64,000 bases of DNA. It comes from Acinetobacter sp. Ac_5812 (GTDB lineage Bacteria; Pseudomonadota; Gammaproteobacteria; Pseudomonadales; Moraxellaceae). Shown one piece after another: positions 8,403-17,327 of this stretch; within the stretch, counting starts at the first letter, position 1, and each line of letters starts with the position of its first letter. The stretch lies in assembly GCF_013072695.1 (NCBI RefSeq), contig NZ_LXUK01000026.1, positions 19,664 through 83,663 on the forward strand, given 5' to 3'. The notes beneath the pieces were generated by a model. The model did no database searches. It had not been told where the DNA came from and worked only from the letters and a program-made list of their open reading frames with translations. The position numbers and the translations under genes were made by a program.

Positions 8403-9388
8403 TAACTTAAAGCAGAATAGGGAGGCTTTAAGGATGTAAATAAGATATGTGAAGGAATTTCTTTTCGGATTTCATTTATATAGATTTGAAGAATTCTGTA
8501 GTCTCGTTCCTGCAGTTTAATTACTCGGTACGAATATTCATTTTTGATTTTTGGCTTTTTTGATCGATCATCGAACTCATCATCTGTATTTGTAATAATT
8601 AAACTAAAACTATGATTCTGAATTGATTTTTTAATAGAGTTGGTTGTTAGTAGCATAAGCTCACCAATTCTAAGACCATAGTTGAGCATGAGATGTATGA
8701 TCAGAAAGTTTCTGAGTTGTACATTTTTAGATCTAAAAGGATTTAATTCATTGTATTTATTAGAGTTACTTGGTGAAATGACTGAATACAATCCTTTAAT
8801 CATTTCCTGATTCATGCTCTTAAAATTATGATTTATCTCACTTTTAATTGTCTTATTGGCTTTTGAAAAATTATTTATAATTTTTTTCTTTATTGTCATA
8901 TATTTATTCAAGTTTTCTTTAATTTTTTGAATTTCCTTCAACGTAAGTTGTGGCTGTGATTGCATGCTTAAGTATTCATTAATCAAGAAGTTGTAAAACT
9001 TTAAGAAGGATCTAACTCTATGACCAATTGTTGTGTAATTAATATGTTCTGAATTGCTTAGCCGTATAAGATTACTTTCAAGTTTTTTATTATTTTCTAA
9101 GTAAACAATGAAATTATCAATTTCACATTGAATGATCTCAAAATTATAGGATGTCGAATAGAACGACTCACAAAAGGACGTGGCAAACTTTTCAAACCAA
9201 AATTCATACCAAAATTTTATTGCGATTAAATCTGCATGCTGCGTAGAGATACTTTGAAATCTAAGAAATTTCATGGTGTACAGCATAGGGTACATACATG
9301 GACAGAATGAATCTAAATCAAATAAAAGAATAATTTGATTTTCGTTTGAGACTTTCTTTTCTAAATGAATTGTTTTTAAAGCAAACAT
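8403..9388 (-). pseudogene. Tyrosine recombinase, C-terminus lost at the IS3 insertion
   Basis: From ATG at 9388 the frame encodes about 329 native residues. It includes a long N-terminal core-binding-like domain and the first catalytic Arg in LNYGLRIGELMLL. The remaining catalytic residues (HxxR, His/Trp and Tyr) would lie further on, but the gene is cut by the IS3-derived element at about 8402, and the frame reads nine IS-encoded residues (NPPINNRS at the end). It is therefore probably inactive. The family resembles phage-type integrases of plasmids and genomic islands, but I cannot place it more exactly. Confidence 0.75.
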
Positions 9389-9628
9389 AGTAAAGTTTAT
9401 GAATTATTCTTAAGGTCAACATATCATATTTTATGATTGAAATAGAAATTAGTTAAGTTATTGAATCTTAGTTCAAGAAAGAAAAATATGAAGTTATTGT
9501 TAGGTGTATCGGAATTGTCATAATTAAAATTCTCAACGGAGTAGAAAAGGCACTACCCCACAATTTTTTTCTCTCAAAATGTCATTCACTGTCATTTTTT
9601 AGTGGCAAGTACCAGGTGCAATTCTTTT

Positions 9629-9647
9629 TACGGTGTATTACACCGTA
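9629..9647. promoter_or_regulatory. Perfect 8-bp inverted repeat, candidate operator or terminator
   Basis: TACGGTGT and ACACCGTA are separated by three bases. It lies 17 bp past the stop of the unknown gene at 9664-10416, in an otherwise gene-free gap of 275 bp (9389-9663). CACCGTAAAA occurs again just inside that gene. No U-run follows in either direction, so a protein-binding site is more likely than a terminator. Confidence 0.3.
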
Positions 9648-9663
9648 GATGTTTTGAGTGAGC

Positions 9664-10416
9664 TTAGCTGGCACCGTAAAAGTTTTGATCGACAAAATAT
9701 CCAAAGTCAACTGGACTGTTAATCCATTTGCTAAACAAAACGTGAAACAGCAAATTATTGTAGTCTATATATTTTTCATAATTGTTCACGATACCTAAGT
9801 TCAGCAAGTTTTTTTCAAACTCAATGCGTTCAATGGGTTCTGATTTCACAAATGCATGGATGGATGCTTTGATTACATGATAATTATAACTTTCTGATGG
9901 ACATTGACGTTCACATGAAATAATTCCAGCTTCAATGAACAAATTAATATTACGCTGCCAAGAACGTCCGTGAATGTGGTAATTCAGGCAGTCACCAAGT
10001 TTTTGCAGATCTGACAATTTAAAGGACTTGTTTTGGCAAACTGCAAAATATGTAAAGGTAAAATAACGATATGAAATATCTTTTTTTAATGTCTTAAACT
10101 TAGGATTGTCATAAAAGTTAACATTAGCATTCGTTCTATATATTTTAAGGAACAGCTCACCATACTTACTTAATCTATAATATTTAGATGAGCGACAAGT
10201 AGAACGCCCTAGATCCTCTATCATCCCCAATTGGACCCAATTTTTAATAAGACGCTGAATAGAACGAACGAGCCATTTAGACTTATAACCCTCTAATTCA
10301 TCTATATAGGTGCCTTTCAGGAAGTGAACACTCAATGGTCGTGGGTGATGTTCTACAAACTGAGTGAACAGTCGATGTATAAATTTTATATCCAAAATTG
10401 TATTTAGAGCTCTCAT
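9664..10416 (-). CDS. Unknown 250-residue protein, possible winged-helix
   Basis: I do not recognise this family. The protein is basic and probably all cytoplasmic, with no signal peptide or membrane segment. The N-terminal half has short helix-rich stretches (WLVRSIQRLIKNWVQLGMIE followed by SSKYYRLSKYGELFLKIY) that look like a winged-helix DNA-binding unit, and a second similar stretch follows at about residues 135-175. ATG at 10416 was taken as the start. It is divergent from the secreted amidase gene, and the 114-bp gap between them holds three TTAAAACCAT repeats. A regulatory or replication role is possible but not shown. Confidence 0.7.
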   Translation of the reverse strand: MRALNTILDIKFIHRLFTQFVEHHPRPLSVHFLKGTYIDELEGYKSKWLVRSIQRLIKNWVQLGMIEDLGRSTCRSSKYYRLSKYGELFLKIYRTNANVNFYDNPKFKTLKKDISYRYFTFTYFAVCQNKSFKLSDLQKLGDCLNYHIHGRSWQRNINLFIEAGIISCERQCPSESYNYHVIKASIHAFVKSEPIERIEFEKNLLNLGIVNNYEKYIDYNNLLFHVLFSKWINSPVDFGYFVDQNFYGAS

Positions 10417-10424
10417 GATAAGTA

Positions 10425-10505
10425 CTTTAAAACCATCTTAAAACCATTTTAACAAAACCTTTTAAACCTTTTAATTTTTTTTAAATTAAATATACTTAAA
10501 ACCAT
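10425..10505. repeat. Three direct copies of TTAAAACCAT in a divergent promoter region
   Basis: TTAAAACCAT occurs at about 10426-10435, 10438-10447 and 10496-10505, with further related runs (AAACCTTTTAA) between. The stretch is very AT-rich and separates two divergent genes, so the repeats may be binding sites for a regulator of one or both. Confidence 0.45.
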
Positions 10506-10530
10506 AATAATAGCTTAAAGGGTTTTAATT

Positions 10531-11205
10531 GTGCTAAAGCTAAAATGTATATCGATATTAGCAATGTCAATCATTACACAATCTATCTTTGCTGAAAATT
10601 CAGTAGTACTTGATGTTGGCCATTCACCAAAACAAGCTGGATCTACTGCAGCTAACGGCTATCCTGAATACACTTACAACCTTAGCATGGTCAATTCTAT
10701 TGAATACTTTCTTAAATCGCGTCATGTCCAAGTGCTCAGATCTTCAGTGAATGAAGATAAAGTCTCACTGGTTCAACGTGCGACCAGATACCCTAATGCT
10801 AATCTTTTTATTTCGGTGCACCACGACTCAATACCTACTGAGCTGACCAAGTACAAGAATCAACTCAAAGGTTTTTCAATTTTTGTATCAAAGAAAAATC
10901 CAGAATACGGAAAAAGTTTGAAATGCGCCAATCTCATTGGCCAGAACCTAAAATCAATTGGTGAAAGCCCTTCTACTTACCATGGCATGAATATACCAGG
11001 TGAAAACAAAAAGCTTTTGACCTCAAATGGCGTATATCAATATGACAATCTAGTGGTCCTGAAGAAATCACAAAAGCCGGCGGTTTTAATTGAGATCGGC
11101 GTGATTGCCAATCCTGAAGAAGCAAATCGCTTATCTAATCAGAAAGTAATCTGGAAAATATCTGAAAATATTGCTCAGTCGATACAGCAATGTTTAAACC
11201 AATAA
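10531..11205 (+). CDS. Secreted N-acetylmuramoyl-L-alanine amidase (Amidase_3)
   Basis: The 224-residue protein has a signal peptide (CISILAMSIITQSIFA, cleavage near residue 21) followed directly by an Amidase_3 domain. The zinc-ligand region VVLDVGHSPKQAG is at the start, SVHHD in the middle, and the catalytic Glu in VLIEIGVIANPEEA near the end. Such enzymes cut the amide bond between N-acetylmuramic acid and the stem peptide in the periplasm. There is no AMIN or SPOR domain, so it is a minimal enzyme. On a mobile element it could open the wall locally for transfer machinery (inference). Translation starts at GTG 10531, eight bases after AAAGGG. Confidence 0.88.
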   Translation: MLKLKCISILAMSIITQSIFAENSVVLDVGHSPKQAGSTAANGYPEYTYNLSMVNSIEYFLKSRHVQVLRSSVNEDKVSLVQRATRYPNANLFISVHHDSIPTELTKYKNQLKGFSIFVSKKNPEYGKSLKCANLIGQNLKSIGESPSTYHGMNIPGENKKLLTSNGVYQYDNLVVLKKSQKPAVLIEIGVIANPEEANRLSNQKVIWKISENIAQSIQQCLNQ

Positions 11206-11243
11206 GGTGCATGCTGCAGTAATCAATATGCACCCCTCTAGAA

Positions 11244-11777
11244 TTAGAATCTTATGCCGACCGTTTCACCATCATCATTGACCGCACCAGCATCATAAGT
11301 GTTATGCCATACGCCATTAATCATGACCAAGTGTGGCGCCCAAAATGACACTGTTTGAATATTATGCAAAACATCATCTGGCGTATCGAAACTAGAAGCA
11401 CCTATATAGCGGAAGAACATCAAGTTTTCGCCTAGTTCTTCAATATACATTTCAGGATCAAAGTCATCCAAAAACTCTTTATCTTCACGTATCACTTCGT
11501 TTAACTCAGTTTCAACGAGTTTGAGTAAAGCGGTAGGCGTAGGTAAACCATCATAAGCCCATTCAGACTCTTTACCTTCAAGTTCTATCCCATCTTTAAT
11601 ATCAAATGCAGCGACATATCCAGTAAAGTAATTTTCAGCTTGCGAGAAGTTATTCGGCATGTCTTGATAGTATCCATCAAGTACGGTCTTAATCTTTGCC
11701 AAGGTTGCATCAATCGTACTTTGAATTGCACTTTCAGCACGTTCTTGAGCTGTACCTCTTTGCTTAGCTTGCCCCAT
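11244..11777 (-). CDS. Unknown acidic 177-residue protein
   Basis: ATG at 11777 follows a GGGGG ribosome site, so it was preferred to the upstream GTG at 11798. The N-terminus MGQAKQRGTAQER is basic, and the rest is acidic (EDKEFLDDFDPEMYIEELGE) without membrane segments. MGQAKQRG-like starts occur in several small proteins of mobile elements, but I do not know a function. The gene is convergent with the amidase gene, and the 38 bp between them hold no clear terminator. A GTATATAC motif shared with other genes of this region lies 79 bp upstream. Confidence 0.75.
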   Translation of the reverse strand: MGQAKQRGTAQERAESAIQSTIDATLAKIKTVLDGYYQDMPNNFSQAENYFTGYVAAFDIKDGIELEGKESEWAYDGLPTPTALLKLVETELNEVIREDKEFLDDFDPEMYIEELGENLMFFRYIGASSFDTPDDVLHNIQTVSFWAPHLVMINGVWHNTYDAGAVNDDGETVGIRF

Positions 11778-11855
11778 GTGTACCCCCTGATTATTCACAT
11801 TTTGACTAGTATTTTATTTCTAAAGCCTATTGTTTCAGCACTTTAAACCGATTCA

Positions 11856-11863
11856 GTATATAC
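11856..11863 (-). promoter_or_regulatory. Shared GGTATATACT motif upstream of 11244-11777
   Basis: On the minus strand this reads TTTGGTATATACTGAA. Nearly the same word is found upstream of at least four other genes of the plasmid-like region (27560, 27625, 34289, 41009; a variant at 37425). It contains TATACT, close to a -10 box. Confidence 0.45.
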
Positions 11864-11966
11864 CAAAGGTTTGCTATTTATATTTCATATATGCGATAAG
11901 TCTCAAATACTACAAATGGCTTGGTAGCTAAGTGATATAACATGTTTTTGTGCTTCAGGCTTTACA

Positions 11967-12395
11967 ATGCTTTTCTCAGATTATCTAGACCAACATGCCG
12001 TTATTCTTGCGCTATGTTTGGCAATCTGCATATCTTCAGTTGTGGTTTATACAAAGTATAGAACTCTACGCGCCGTTTATCTTACTGGTGCATCCCTATT
12101 CACTTTAACCGCCACAATATTTCTATCGATCGGATTTTATTTAACTACATTGGATGTATCTGCTTCAGATAGAAAGGAGATCCAAAGCATTATTTCTCAA
12201 GTGAGCCAAGACAAAAATATCGCTTCAGCAATTGAACTCAATCAAAGAAATAACTATGAATTATTGGTTGCAGTATCTCAAAAGAAAAACCTTACCTACT
12301 CAGATCTAGGCAGTATTCAATATGGCCAAGTACGTGACACAGTAAATTTGACGAAATATTCTCAATACAAAACTTTGGTGAATGCTGAGTACTAA
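11967..12395 (+). CDS. Small membrane protein with two transmembrane segments
   Basis: The 142-residue protein has hydrophobic helices at about residues 11-29 (AVILALCLAICISSVVVYT) and 36-60 (AVYLTGASLFTLTATIFLSI), then a hydrophilic, probably helical domain of about 80 residues. No family is recognised. It is on its own on the plus strand and convergent with the gene at 12471-13133. Confidence 0.7.
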   Translation: MLFSDYLDQHAVILALCLAICISSVVVYTKYRTLRAVYLTGASLFTLTATIFLSIGFYLTTLDVSASDRKEIQSIISQVSQDKNIASAIELNQRNNYELLVAVSQKKNLTYSDLGSIQYGQVRDTVNLTKYSQYKTLVNAEY

Positions 12396-12470
12396 TTTTT
12401 ATTGTTGTTTGCGTTGTTCAAGAACACTGATTTATGCACTACTCGTTGTTCTTCCTCATATCGTATCACT

Positions 12471-13133
12471 TCATGAGCCACGCAATATAGAGATATATTT
12501 CTTAGACATTGTTTCCATAAAAGTTCTGGATAGAGTTTTGTATAGGTCAGGAATGTTCTTTTCCCAAAACAACAATATTTCACCCTTCGTTTTGCATAAT
12601 TTAAAATCATCGGTATTGGTGAGATCCTTTACCTGTTGAATCATCACTTCCCTTTCTTTTTCTTTGGCTTGTTTTTCTAAAACTTTTTGTTCCTTGATTT
12701 TGTCTTGTTCAGACAAAAAGTTCCTACTTTTCTCGCGTTTTTCACTGTCAGTAATGAACTTAACCAAGTGGAATAAATGTTCCATCCATTCATCCGTATG
12801 GGTTAAGCCAAGTATGCAACCATTTAGATTAAAGCCAACATTAACCAGGCCTATATCTGATGATGTTTTATTTCTGATATTCAAAATGACATCTTCATCC
12901 AGTTCATTTTCTGCAATGAATTCGTCTATATAGTGTTGGTACTCTGGAGATAGAAAACCGTCAAAGGTATATCGAACAACTTCTACCAGTAAAAAATTAA
13001 CCCCGAAAAGTTCAATGTGTTTTTCAATCTCTTCAACAGGGATTTCCAACTGCATTGTAGATACGAGGCTTTCTACGTGGACCAGTGGCTTACCAATTTG
13101 CTGTAACTTTTCATAAAGCTCATTTGCATTCAT
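12471..13133 (-). CDS. Unknown 220-residue protein with charged coiled-coil
   Basis: The protein is cytoplasmic, acidic in its first 130 residues, and has a strongly charged helix at about 140-170 (EQDKIKEQKVLEKQAKEKER) that looks like a coiled coil. I do not recognise the family. ATG at 13133 was chosen; an in-frame TTG at 13145 is the alternative, and neither has a good ribosome site. It follows the 92-residue gene at 13154-13432 closely on the same strand, so the two are probably cotranscribed. Confidence 0.7.
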   Translation of the reverse strand: MNANELYEKLQQIGKPLVHVESLVSTMQLEIPVEEIEKHIELFGVNFLLVEVVRYTFDGFLSPEYQHYIDEFIAENELDEDVILNIRNKTSSDIGLVNVGFNLNGCILGLTHTDEWMEHLFHLVKFITDSEKREKSRNFLSEQDKIKEQKVLEKQAKEKEREVMIQQVKDLTNTDDFKLCKTKGEILLFWEKNIPDLYKTLSRTFMETMSKKYISILRGS

Positions 13134-13153
13134 GGGTTGGTTCAATCCGTTTT

Positions 13154-13432
13154 TTATATTTTATTCAGCACAGCCAATGTCGCATTGAGCATATCGACTG
13201 AAACCTCTAATTTTTTTGCTAAACGGGCCATGTGGCCGTCATCAAGTATTCTTAATGCCTTATGTAATGAAGTATAGTTTTTTAGCTCTGAAAACTCTTC
13301 AATTTTTTCATTGATATAGACATCATCTAAACCAGCTTCTTCAAAACACTCAATTACAGATAAGCCAACATATGAAAGTTTCTGTTTTTTAACATATGTT
13401 GATTGTTTTTGGTCTATTAAACCAAGTTTCAC
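13154..13432 (-). CDS. Small unknown protein, first gene of a two-gene unit
   Basis: This 92-residue protein starts at GTG 13432 (KLGLIDQKQSTYVKKQKLSY) and is helical, with a repeated pattern in its second half (LHKALRILDDGHMARLAKKL). The last part (LAKKLEVSVDMLNATLAVL) resembles a helix-turn-helix in spacing, but the match is weak. The upstream region contains two copies of TTTCACAGCAAT (near 13427 and 13515) and paired AATTAGAGT words, which may be operator repeats. The gene at 12471-13133 follows within about 20 bp. Confidence 0.6.
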   Translation of the reverse strand: MKLGLIDQKQSTYVKKQKLSYVGLSVIECFEEAGLDDVYINEKIEEFSELKNYTSLHKALRILDDGHMARLAKKLEVSVDMLNATLAVLNKI

Positions 13433-13600
13433 AGCAATTTTGTGGCTTTCACCACTGTCAGTTCCATAAATTAATTAGAGTGACTGAACATACAATCAAT
13501 CAGTTATCATTCAAATTTCACAGCAATAAATTAGAGTAACAACCGAAATAAGCAAGATTGGCTTGTAAATTCACACAAATAAATAAGACTAGACGTAATA

Positions 13601-14530
13601 TTATTTATTGTTATCCCTCCTAATTGTAAGGCAATTCATGCAAACGATAAGTTTGTAAGCTTTTTCATTTTCAAGATTTTCACTATATTTTAAGTTTTCA
13701 ATTGTATACAACTCATCGTTTTTGCAAAAATTGCAAGCGGTACTTTTTGAGGTAGGCATTTGATAATAGTTTTCAGGAAATTCTAATTCATTTCGTCCAA
13801 AAACTTTGGGTAGCATAAGTGATTTGGATTGCAGTAGTCTATAAATTAAATAGGTCTGTCTTACGTCTGAAAAACAAGCTTTGGTTAGCTCGTCCATATT
13901 AAGAGACTGCATATCACGCCCCTTTACCATCTTTTTATCACCAAGATTTAGGCGAGCAAGTAAATCTAAAGAAAATCGTTTTCCTGTTTTAAGATATAAT
14001 TCTTTAAGAATATCAAAATGAATACCTTTGTACTTAAAAGGGTTTTTAAAACCTAATTGCTTTTGAATTACAGGAAAATCGAAATGAATACCATTGAAAG
14101 AAACAACTTTATCAAATGACCTTAGTAGCTTTAAAAAGTCTTTAACATTATTAATGTCGAATGAGTATTCAGTAATACTATTATCTTTAATACATATACA
14201 ACAGATAACCCTTACACTTGGATAGTAAAGCTCAAATCTTTTATCATTGCATTTTTGATATTTAATAAAATTTTCACAAAAGTTGTTAGTTTCCACATCG
14301 AATATAATTATATTTTCAGGTTCGGTTTTCGCTAAGACATGAAAATCGGCATTCTTATATTTATCGTAAAGCTCACTAAGTTGAAGTCTGTTGTTTTCGT
14401 CTAGGTTGAAATTGATGAAGTTTTGCACAGTATGACTAACAGGATAGAACCACCCGCCAAAACATTGTTGACTTATATCAAATATATTTGTTGCAGTATA
14501 ATTTAAACAACAAAATAAACTGCTATCATG
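13601..14530 (-). pseudogene. DEDD 3'-5' exonuclease-like gene, 3' part separated by an IS
   Basis: This is the RNase H-like nuclease domain of a DnaQ/DNA polymerase B-type exonuclease: IIIFDVETNNF (Asp, Glu), VVSFNGIHFDFPVI (Asp) and CFSDVRQTYLIYRLL (final Asp), followed by CxxC pairs (ACNFCKNDE and IVCMNCLT) near the C-terminus that may bind zinc. GTG at 14428 can start a 275-residue protein, but the frame stays open to the IS edge at 14533. It joins without a break to the frame at 15843-16163 once the IS and one target duplication are removed, giving about 416 residues. The separated part still holds all catalytic residues and might act alone. Confidence 0.8.
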
Positions 14531-14572
14531 CTTTGAACCGTACCAGGTTTGTCGGAGACTTTTTTATTTAAG

Positions 14573-15475
14573 TTAGGCCACCTGACCTAACGGGTTAATC
14601 TTATCATAGTACATTGCTTCAAACTCAAAAGGCGATACATAACCCAGTGCACTGTGTACACGCTTTTTATTGAACCAATCTACCCAGTTTAGTGTCGCAA
14701 GTTGTACATCTGCTAAACCTTGCCAATCTGCTTTTAGATATTCAATCACCTCTGTTTTGTATAAGCCATTCACCGTTTCAGCCAAAGCATTATCGTATGA
14801 ATCACCAGTCGTACCGACTGATGCTCGTAAATTTGCTGCTTCTAAACGATTGGTATAGCGAATGGAAAGATATTGCACACCTCTGTCGGAATGATGAATC
14901 ACATTCTTTGGCATGCCTCGATCGTGCAATGCTTGCTCAAGTGCATCGAGCACCATATCTGTATTCATCCGTGTCGATACTTTCCATCCAACAATTGCTC
15001 GTGAGAACACATCAATAATAAATGCGGTGTAGACCCAGCCAGAATTGGTTTGAATATACGTAAAGTCACTGACCCATAATTGGTCAGGTCGATCAGCACT
15101 AAAATTCCGTTTCACTAAATCACCTGCCCGTTTTTGATCATCTCGGCTGCGGGTAGTTTGTTTGTTCTTACCACGCCAAACACCTTGTATATCTAGCTTT
15201 TGCATCAATCGAGCAACTGTACAACGTGCAATAACATAACCCTCACGTTTCAATTGTTGCCAAACTTTACGTACACCATATCGACCTGAACTTTCTTTCC
15301 AAATACGTTTGATTTGCTCTGCATGATGTAAATCATGCAGAGCACGTTTCGCTCGATGTTCTGGGTTATCAACGAGATCTAAAGCCCGATAATAGGTCGA
15401 AGCTGCAATCGGTAAAATTCTACAAATCGCTTCAACACCATATCGATCTTTATTGTTATGGATAAAATCCACCAT
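14573..15475 (-). CDS. IS3-family transposase OrfB
   Basis: The 300-residue OrfB has the HTH_21-like region near the N-terminus (HHAEQIKRIWKESSGRYGVR) and a complete rve integrase core with Asp in DQLWVSDFTYI, Asp in IHHSDRGVQYL and Glu in NALAETVNGLYKTEV. It ends with the usual WFNKKRVHSALGYVSPFEFE. Its ATG overlaps the orfA stop (TAATG), so it can be made by coupled translation, and OrfAB fusion by frameshifting is also usual in the family. Confidence 0.93.
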   Translation of the reverse strand: MVDFIHNNKDRYGVEAICRILPIAASTYYRALDLVDNPEHRAKRALHDLHHAEQIKRIWKESSGRYGVRKVWQQLKREGYVIARCTVARLMQKLDIQGVWRGKNKQTTRSRDDQKRAGDLVKRNFSADRPDQLWVSDFTYIQTNSGWVYTAFIIDVFSRAIVGWKVSTRMNTDMVLDALEQALHDRGMPKNVIHHSDRGVQYLSIRYTNRLEAANLRASVGTTGDSYDNALAETVNGLYKTEVIEYLKADWQGLADVQLATLNWVDWFNKKRVHSALGYVSPFEFEAMYYDKINPLGQVA

Positions 15476-15792
15476 TATTTGTGTGGGCGGTCGAGCTCCG
15501 CCTGGGCGAAAAAAGCGGCTGCTTTACGTAGAATTTCATTGGCACGTTTTAATTCTTTAATTTCACGTTCCATTTGCTTCATTTTTTCTTGATCAGATAT
15601 CTGTTGTACTTTAATAGGATTTTGCTGATCTAAATGCTTTTGATGCCAGGCACGAAGTGTTTCAGGAGTACAACCAATCTTAGGCGCAATTGCTGTGATT
15701 GCAGCCCAAGTAGAAGGATAATCTTTTTCAGATTCAATCAATAATTGAACCGCTCTTTCTCTGATTTCAGGGGTATATTTTAATTTTGTCAT
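15475..15792 (-). CDS. IS3-family transposase OrfA
   Basis: The 105-residue OrfA has an N-terminal helix-turn-helix (YTPEIRERAVQLLIESEKDY, CTPETLRAWHQKHL) and a leucine-zipper-like helix (MKQMEREIKELKRANEILRK) that ends with KAAAFFAQAELDRPHK, the classical OrfA tail. It binds the terminal repeats and dimerises through the zipper. Confidence 0.93.
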   Translation of the reverse strand: MTKLKYTPEIRERAVQLLIESEKDYPSTWAAITAIAPKIGCTPETLRAWHQKHLDQQNPIKVQQISDQEKMKQMEREIKELKRANEILRKAAAFFAQAELDRPHK

Positions 15793-15842
15793 CGGGATAG
15801 TCTCTCAGAATATTGACTCTCCGACAAACCCGGTACGATTCA

Positions 15843-16163
15843 CTTCTTATAAATCAGACAAACAACTTTATATTCTTCACATTGCTTTAGAATTGCAATT
15901 TTTGCATTGTATTTGTAGCAAATATCACCCCACTTTAAATTTATCTCATTACTTAAAGATTCAAATTTTTCCCAATCTTTATCAAGTTTTAGATTATATG
16001 AAGAACGACCAAGAATATTTGATGTAATTTGTTCTGTTATACTTGAGAAGTTAAAGCTATATATATTGTTAGTAAAAATAACTTTCCCTTTAATTTGAAC
16101 TTCATTAACTTCTGTTTTTAAAAAACAATCAATAGTGTTACCAATTTTAAAATTTATCATCAA
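15843..16163 (-). pseudogene. 5' part of the IS-interrupted exonuclease gene
   Basis: ATG at 16163 begins a 107-residue frame (MINFKIGNTIDCFLKTEVNE at the start) that runs into the right end of the IS3 element and stops at a TGA formed by the IS terminal repeat. It is rich in Asn, Lys and Ile and has no motif I know. The last native codons (LIYKK) continue in frame at 14533 after removal of the IS and one CTT duplication, so this is the N-terminal domain of the DEDD exonuclease protein. Confidence 0.75.
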
Positions 16164-16368
16164 TTTACTCTGATCTATTTGTGTAAACTCTCATTTATTT
16201 GTAGAACTGACAACCACGCTTAGGTAGTCGATTGTTTGTGATGACCCTTGTATTGAAAAATTCTTTTTTTACTTGTTCAAAAGTCTTAGCCATTACGGGC
16301 ACCATCAAAAGTTAATTATTTCGATCGTTTACGATATATCTTTAGAAGTACAAGAAGCGAATAAATTA

Positions 16369-17319
16369 TTAATCTTGGTTCGCTCTAGCGCGTGGATGTG
16401 CATCTTTATAAGAACTAATCAACGTTTCGTGATCTACAAGAATATATACTTGTGTCGAAGATAGTGATTTATGACCTAGCATTTCCTGAACGGCGCGAAT
16501 ATTTTTTGTTTTGTTATACAAGTGCGATGCAAAACTATGTCTCAAAGCATGAGTACTACCAATATGTCCAGAACCATGCGCCTTTAACAGAGCTGTAATG
16601 CATGCACCTAAATGGTTTTTCGCAATATGTTTGCCAGATGGTGCAATGAATAAATATCCGCAGTCTTCTACTCCAGCTTTTGAAATCCAACGATTACGAA
16701 CTAAAAGCCAAGTAGAAATAGCCTCTAGTGATTTTTTTCCTAAAAAAACAATCCGTTCATTATTTCCTTTACCCAATACCTTTAGTTGCATAGCACTGAG
16801 GTTGATATCACTTAGTTTGATGGCATGTAATTCAGAGATACGTAAACCGCCAGAATAAGCAATTTCTGCAGCTGCTAGATCTCTTAACTTTTGATTATTG
16901 TATTTCGGATTTAATGGCGTCTTGTTATCAAGTATCTCATTCAACGTATTCACGGCGATCGGGCGCGGTAAGCTTTGATTTTTGAACTTAACCCGAATGT
17001 CAGAAAAGAAGTTTTCAGGTATATATTCCTTACGCAGACAATAGTTCAGGAAGTTTTTTAAAGCTGATAAATTTTTGTTGAGTGTTCTTGCAGAAACAAT
17101 ATCAACATCGATTCGATGCAACCGAAATGATGTGATGTAATCGCGGTCTAGTTCCAATAGATGTTTACCTTTAAAAAAAGGCATTTCTAACATCAAAAGT
17201 AAGCTCTTTTTGTATTCATTAATTGTCATGTCGGACTTATTTTCAAGCTTCAGGCTATCCAGCCATTCTTGAATCAATTCCTCATTCGTCATGCTATGCA
17301 TGGAAAGGTTTTCCGACAT
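16369..17319 (-). CDS. Xer-like tyrosine recombinase
   Basis: The 316-residue protein has the XerC/XerD two-domain form: an N-terminal SAM-like domain (residues ~10-105, with MTINEYKKSLLLMLEM) and a catalytic domain with Arg in GGLRISELHAIK, HxxR in THALRHSFASHL, and His and Tyr in LGHKSLSSTQVYIL. All catalytic residues are present. Such enzymes resolve plasmid multimers or move small modules between short sites. No dif-like site was recognised nearby. It begins 8 bp after the lipoprotein gene 17328-17900 and is probably in the same transcript. Confidence 0.9.
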   Translation of the reverse strand: MSENLSMHSMTNEELIQEWLDSLKLENKSDMTINEYKKSLLLMLEMPFFKGKHLLELDRDYITSFRLHRIDVDIVSARTLNKNLSALKNFLNYCLRKEYIPENFFSDIRVKFKNQSLPRPIAVNTLNEILDNKTPLNPKYNNQKLRDLAAAEIAYSGGLRISELHAIKLSDINLSAMQLKVLGKGNNERIVFLGKKSLEAISTWLLVRNRWISKAGVEDCGYLFIAPSGKHIAKNHLGACITALLKAHGSGHIGSTHALRHSFASHLYNKTKNIRAVQEMLGHKSLSSTQVYILVDHETLISSYKDAHPRARANQD

Positions 17320-17327
17320 AATAATGC

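Larger units (their letters stand above)
14534..15842 (-). mobile_element. IS3-family element, 1309 bp, inserted in the exonuclease gene
   Basis: Inverted ends TGAACCGTACCAGGTTTGTC (left) and the complement of TGAATCGTACCGGGTTTGTC (right) flank orfA and orfB on the minus strand. CTT lies on both sides (14531-14533 and 15843-15845), a 3-bp target duplication as expected for the IS51-like group. Both ends and both genes look intact, so it may be active. Confidence 0.92.

Noticed and set aside
8403..9388. Active tyrosine recombinase
   Set aside because: The HxxR and catalytic Tyr would lie beyond the IS3 junction, and the frame ends in IS sequence.
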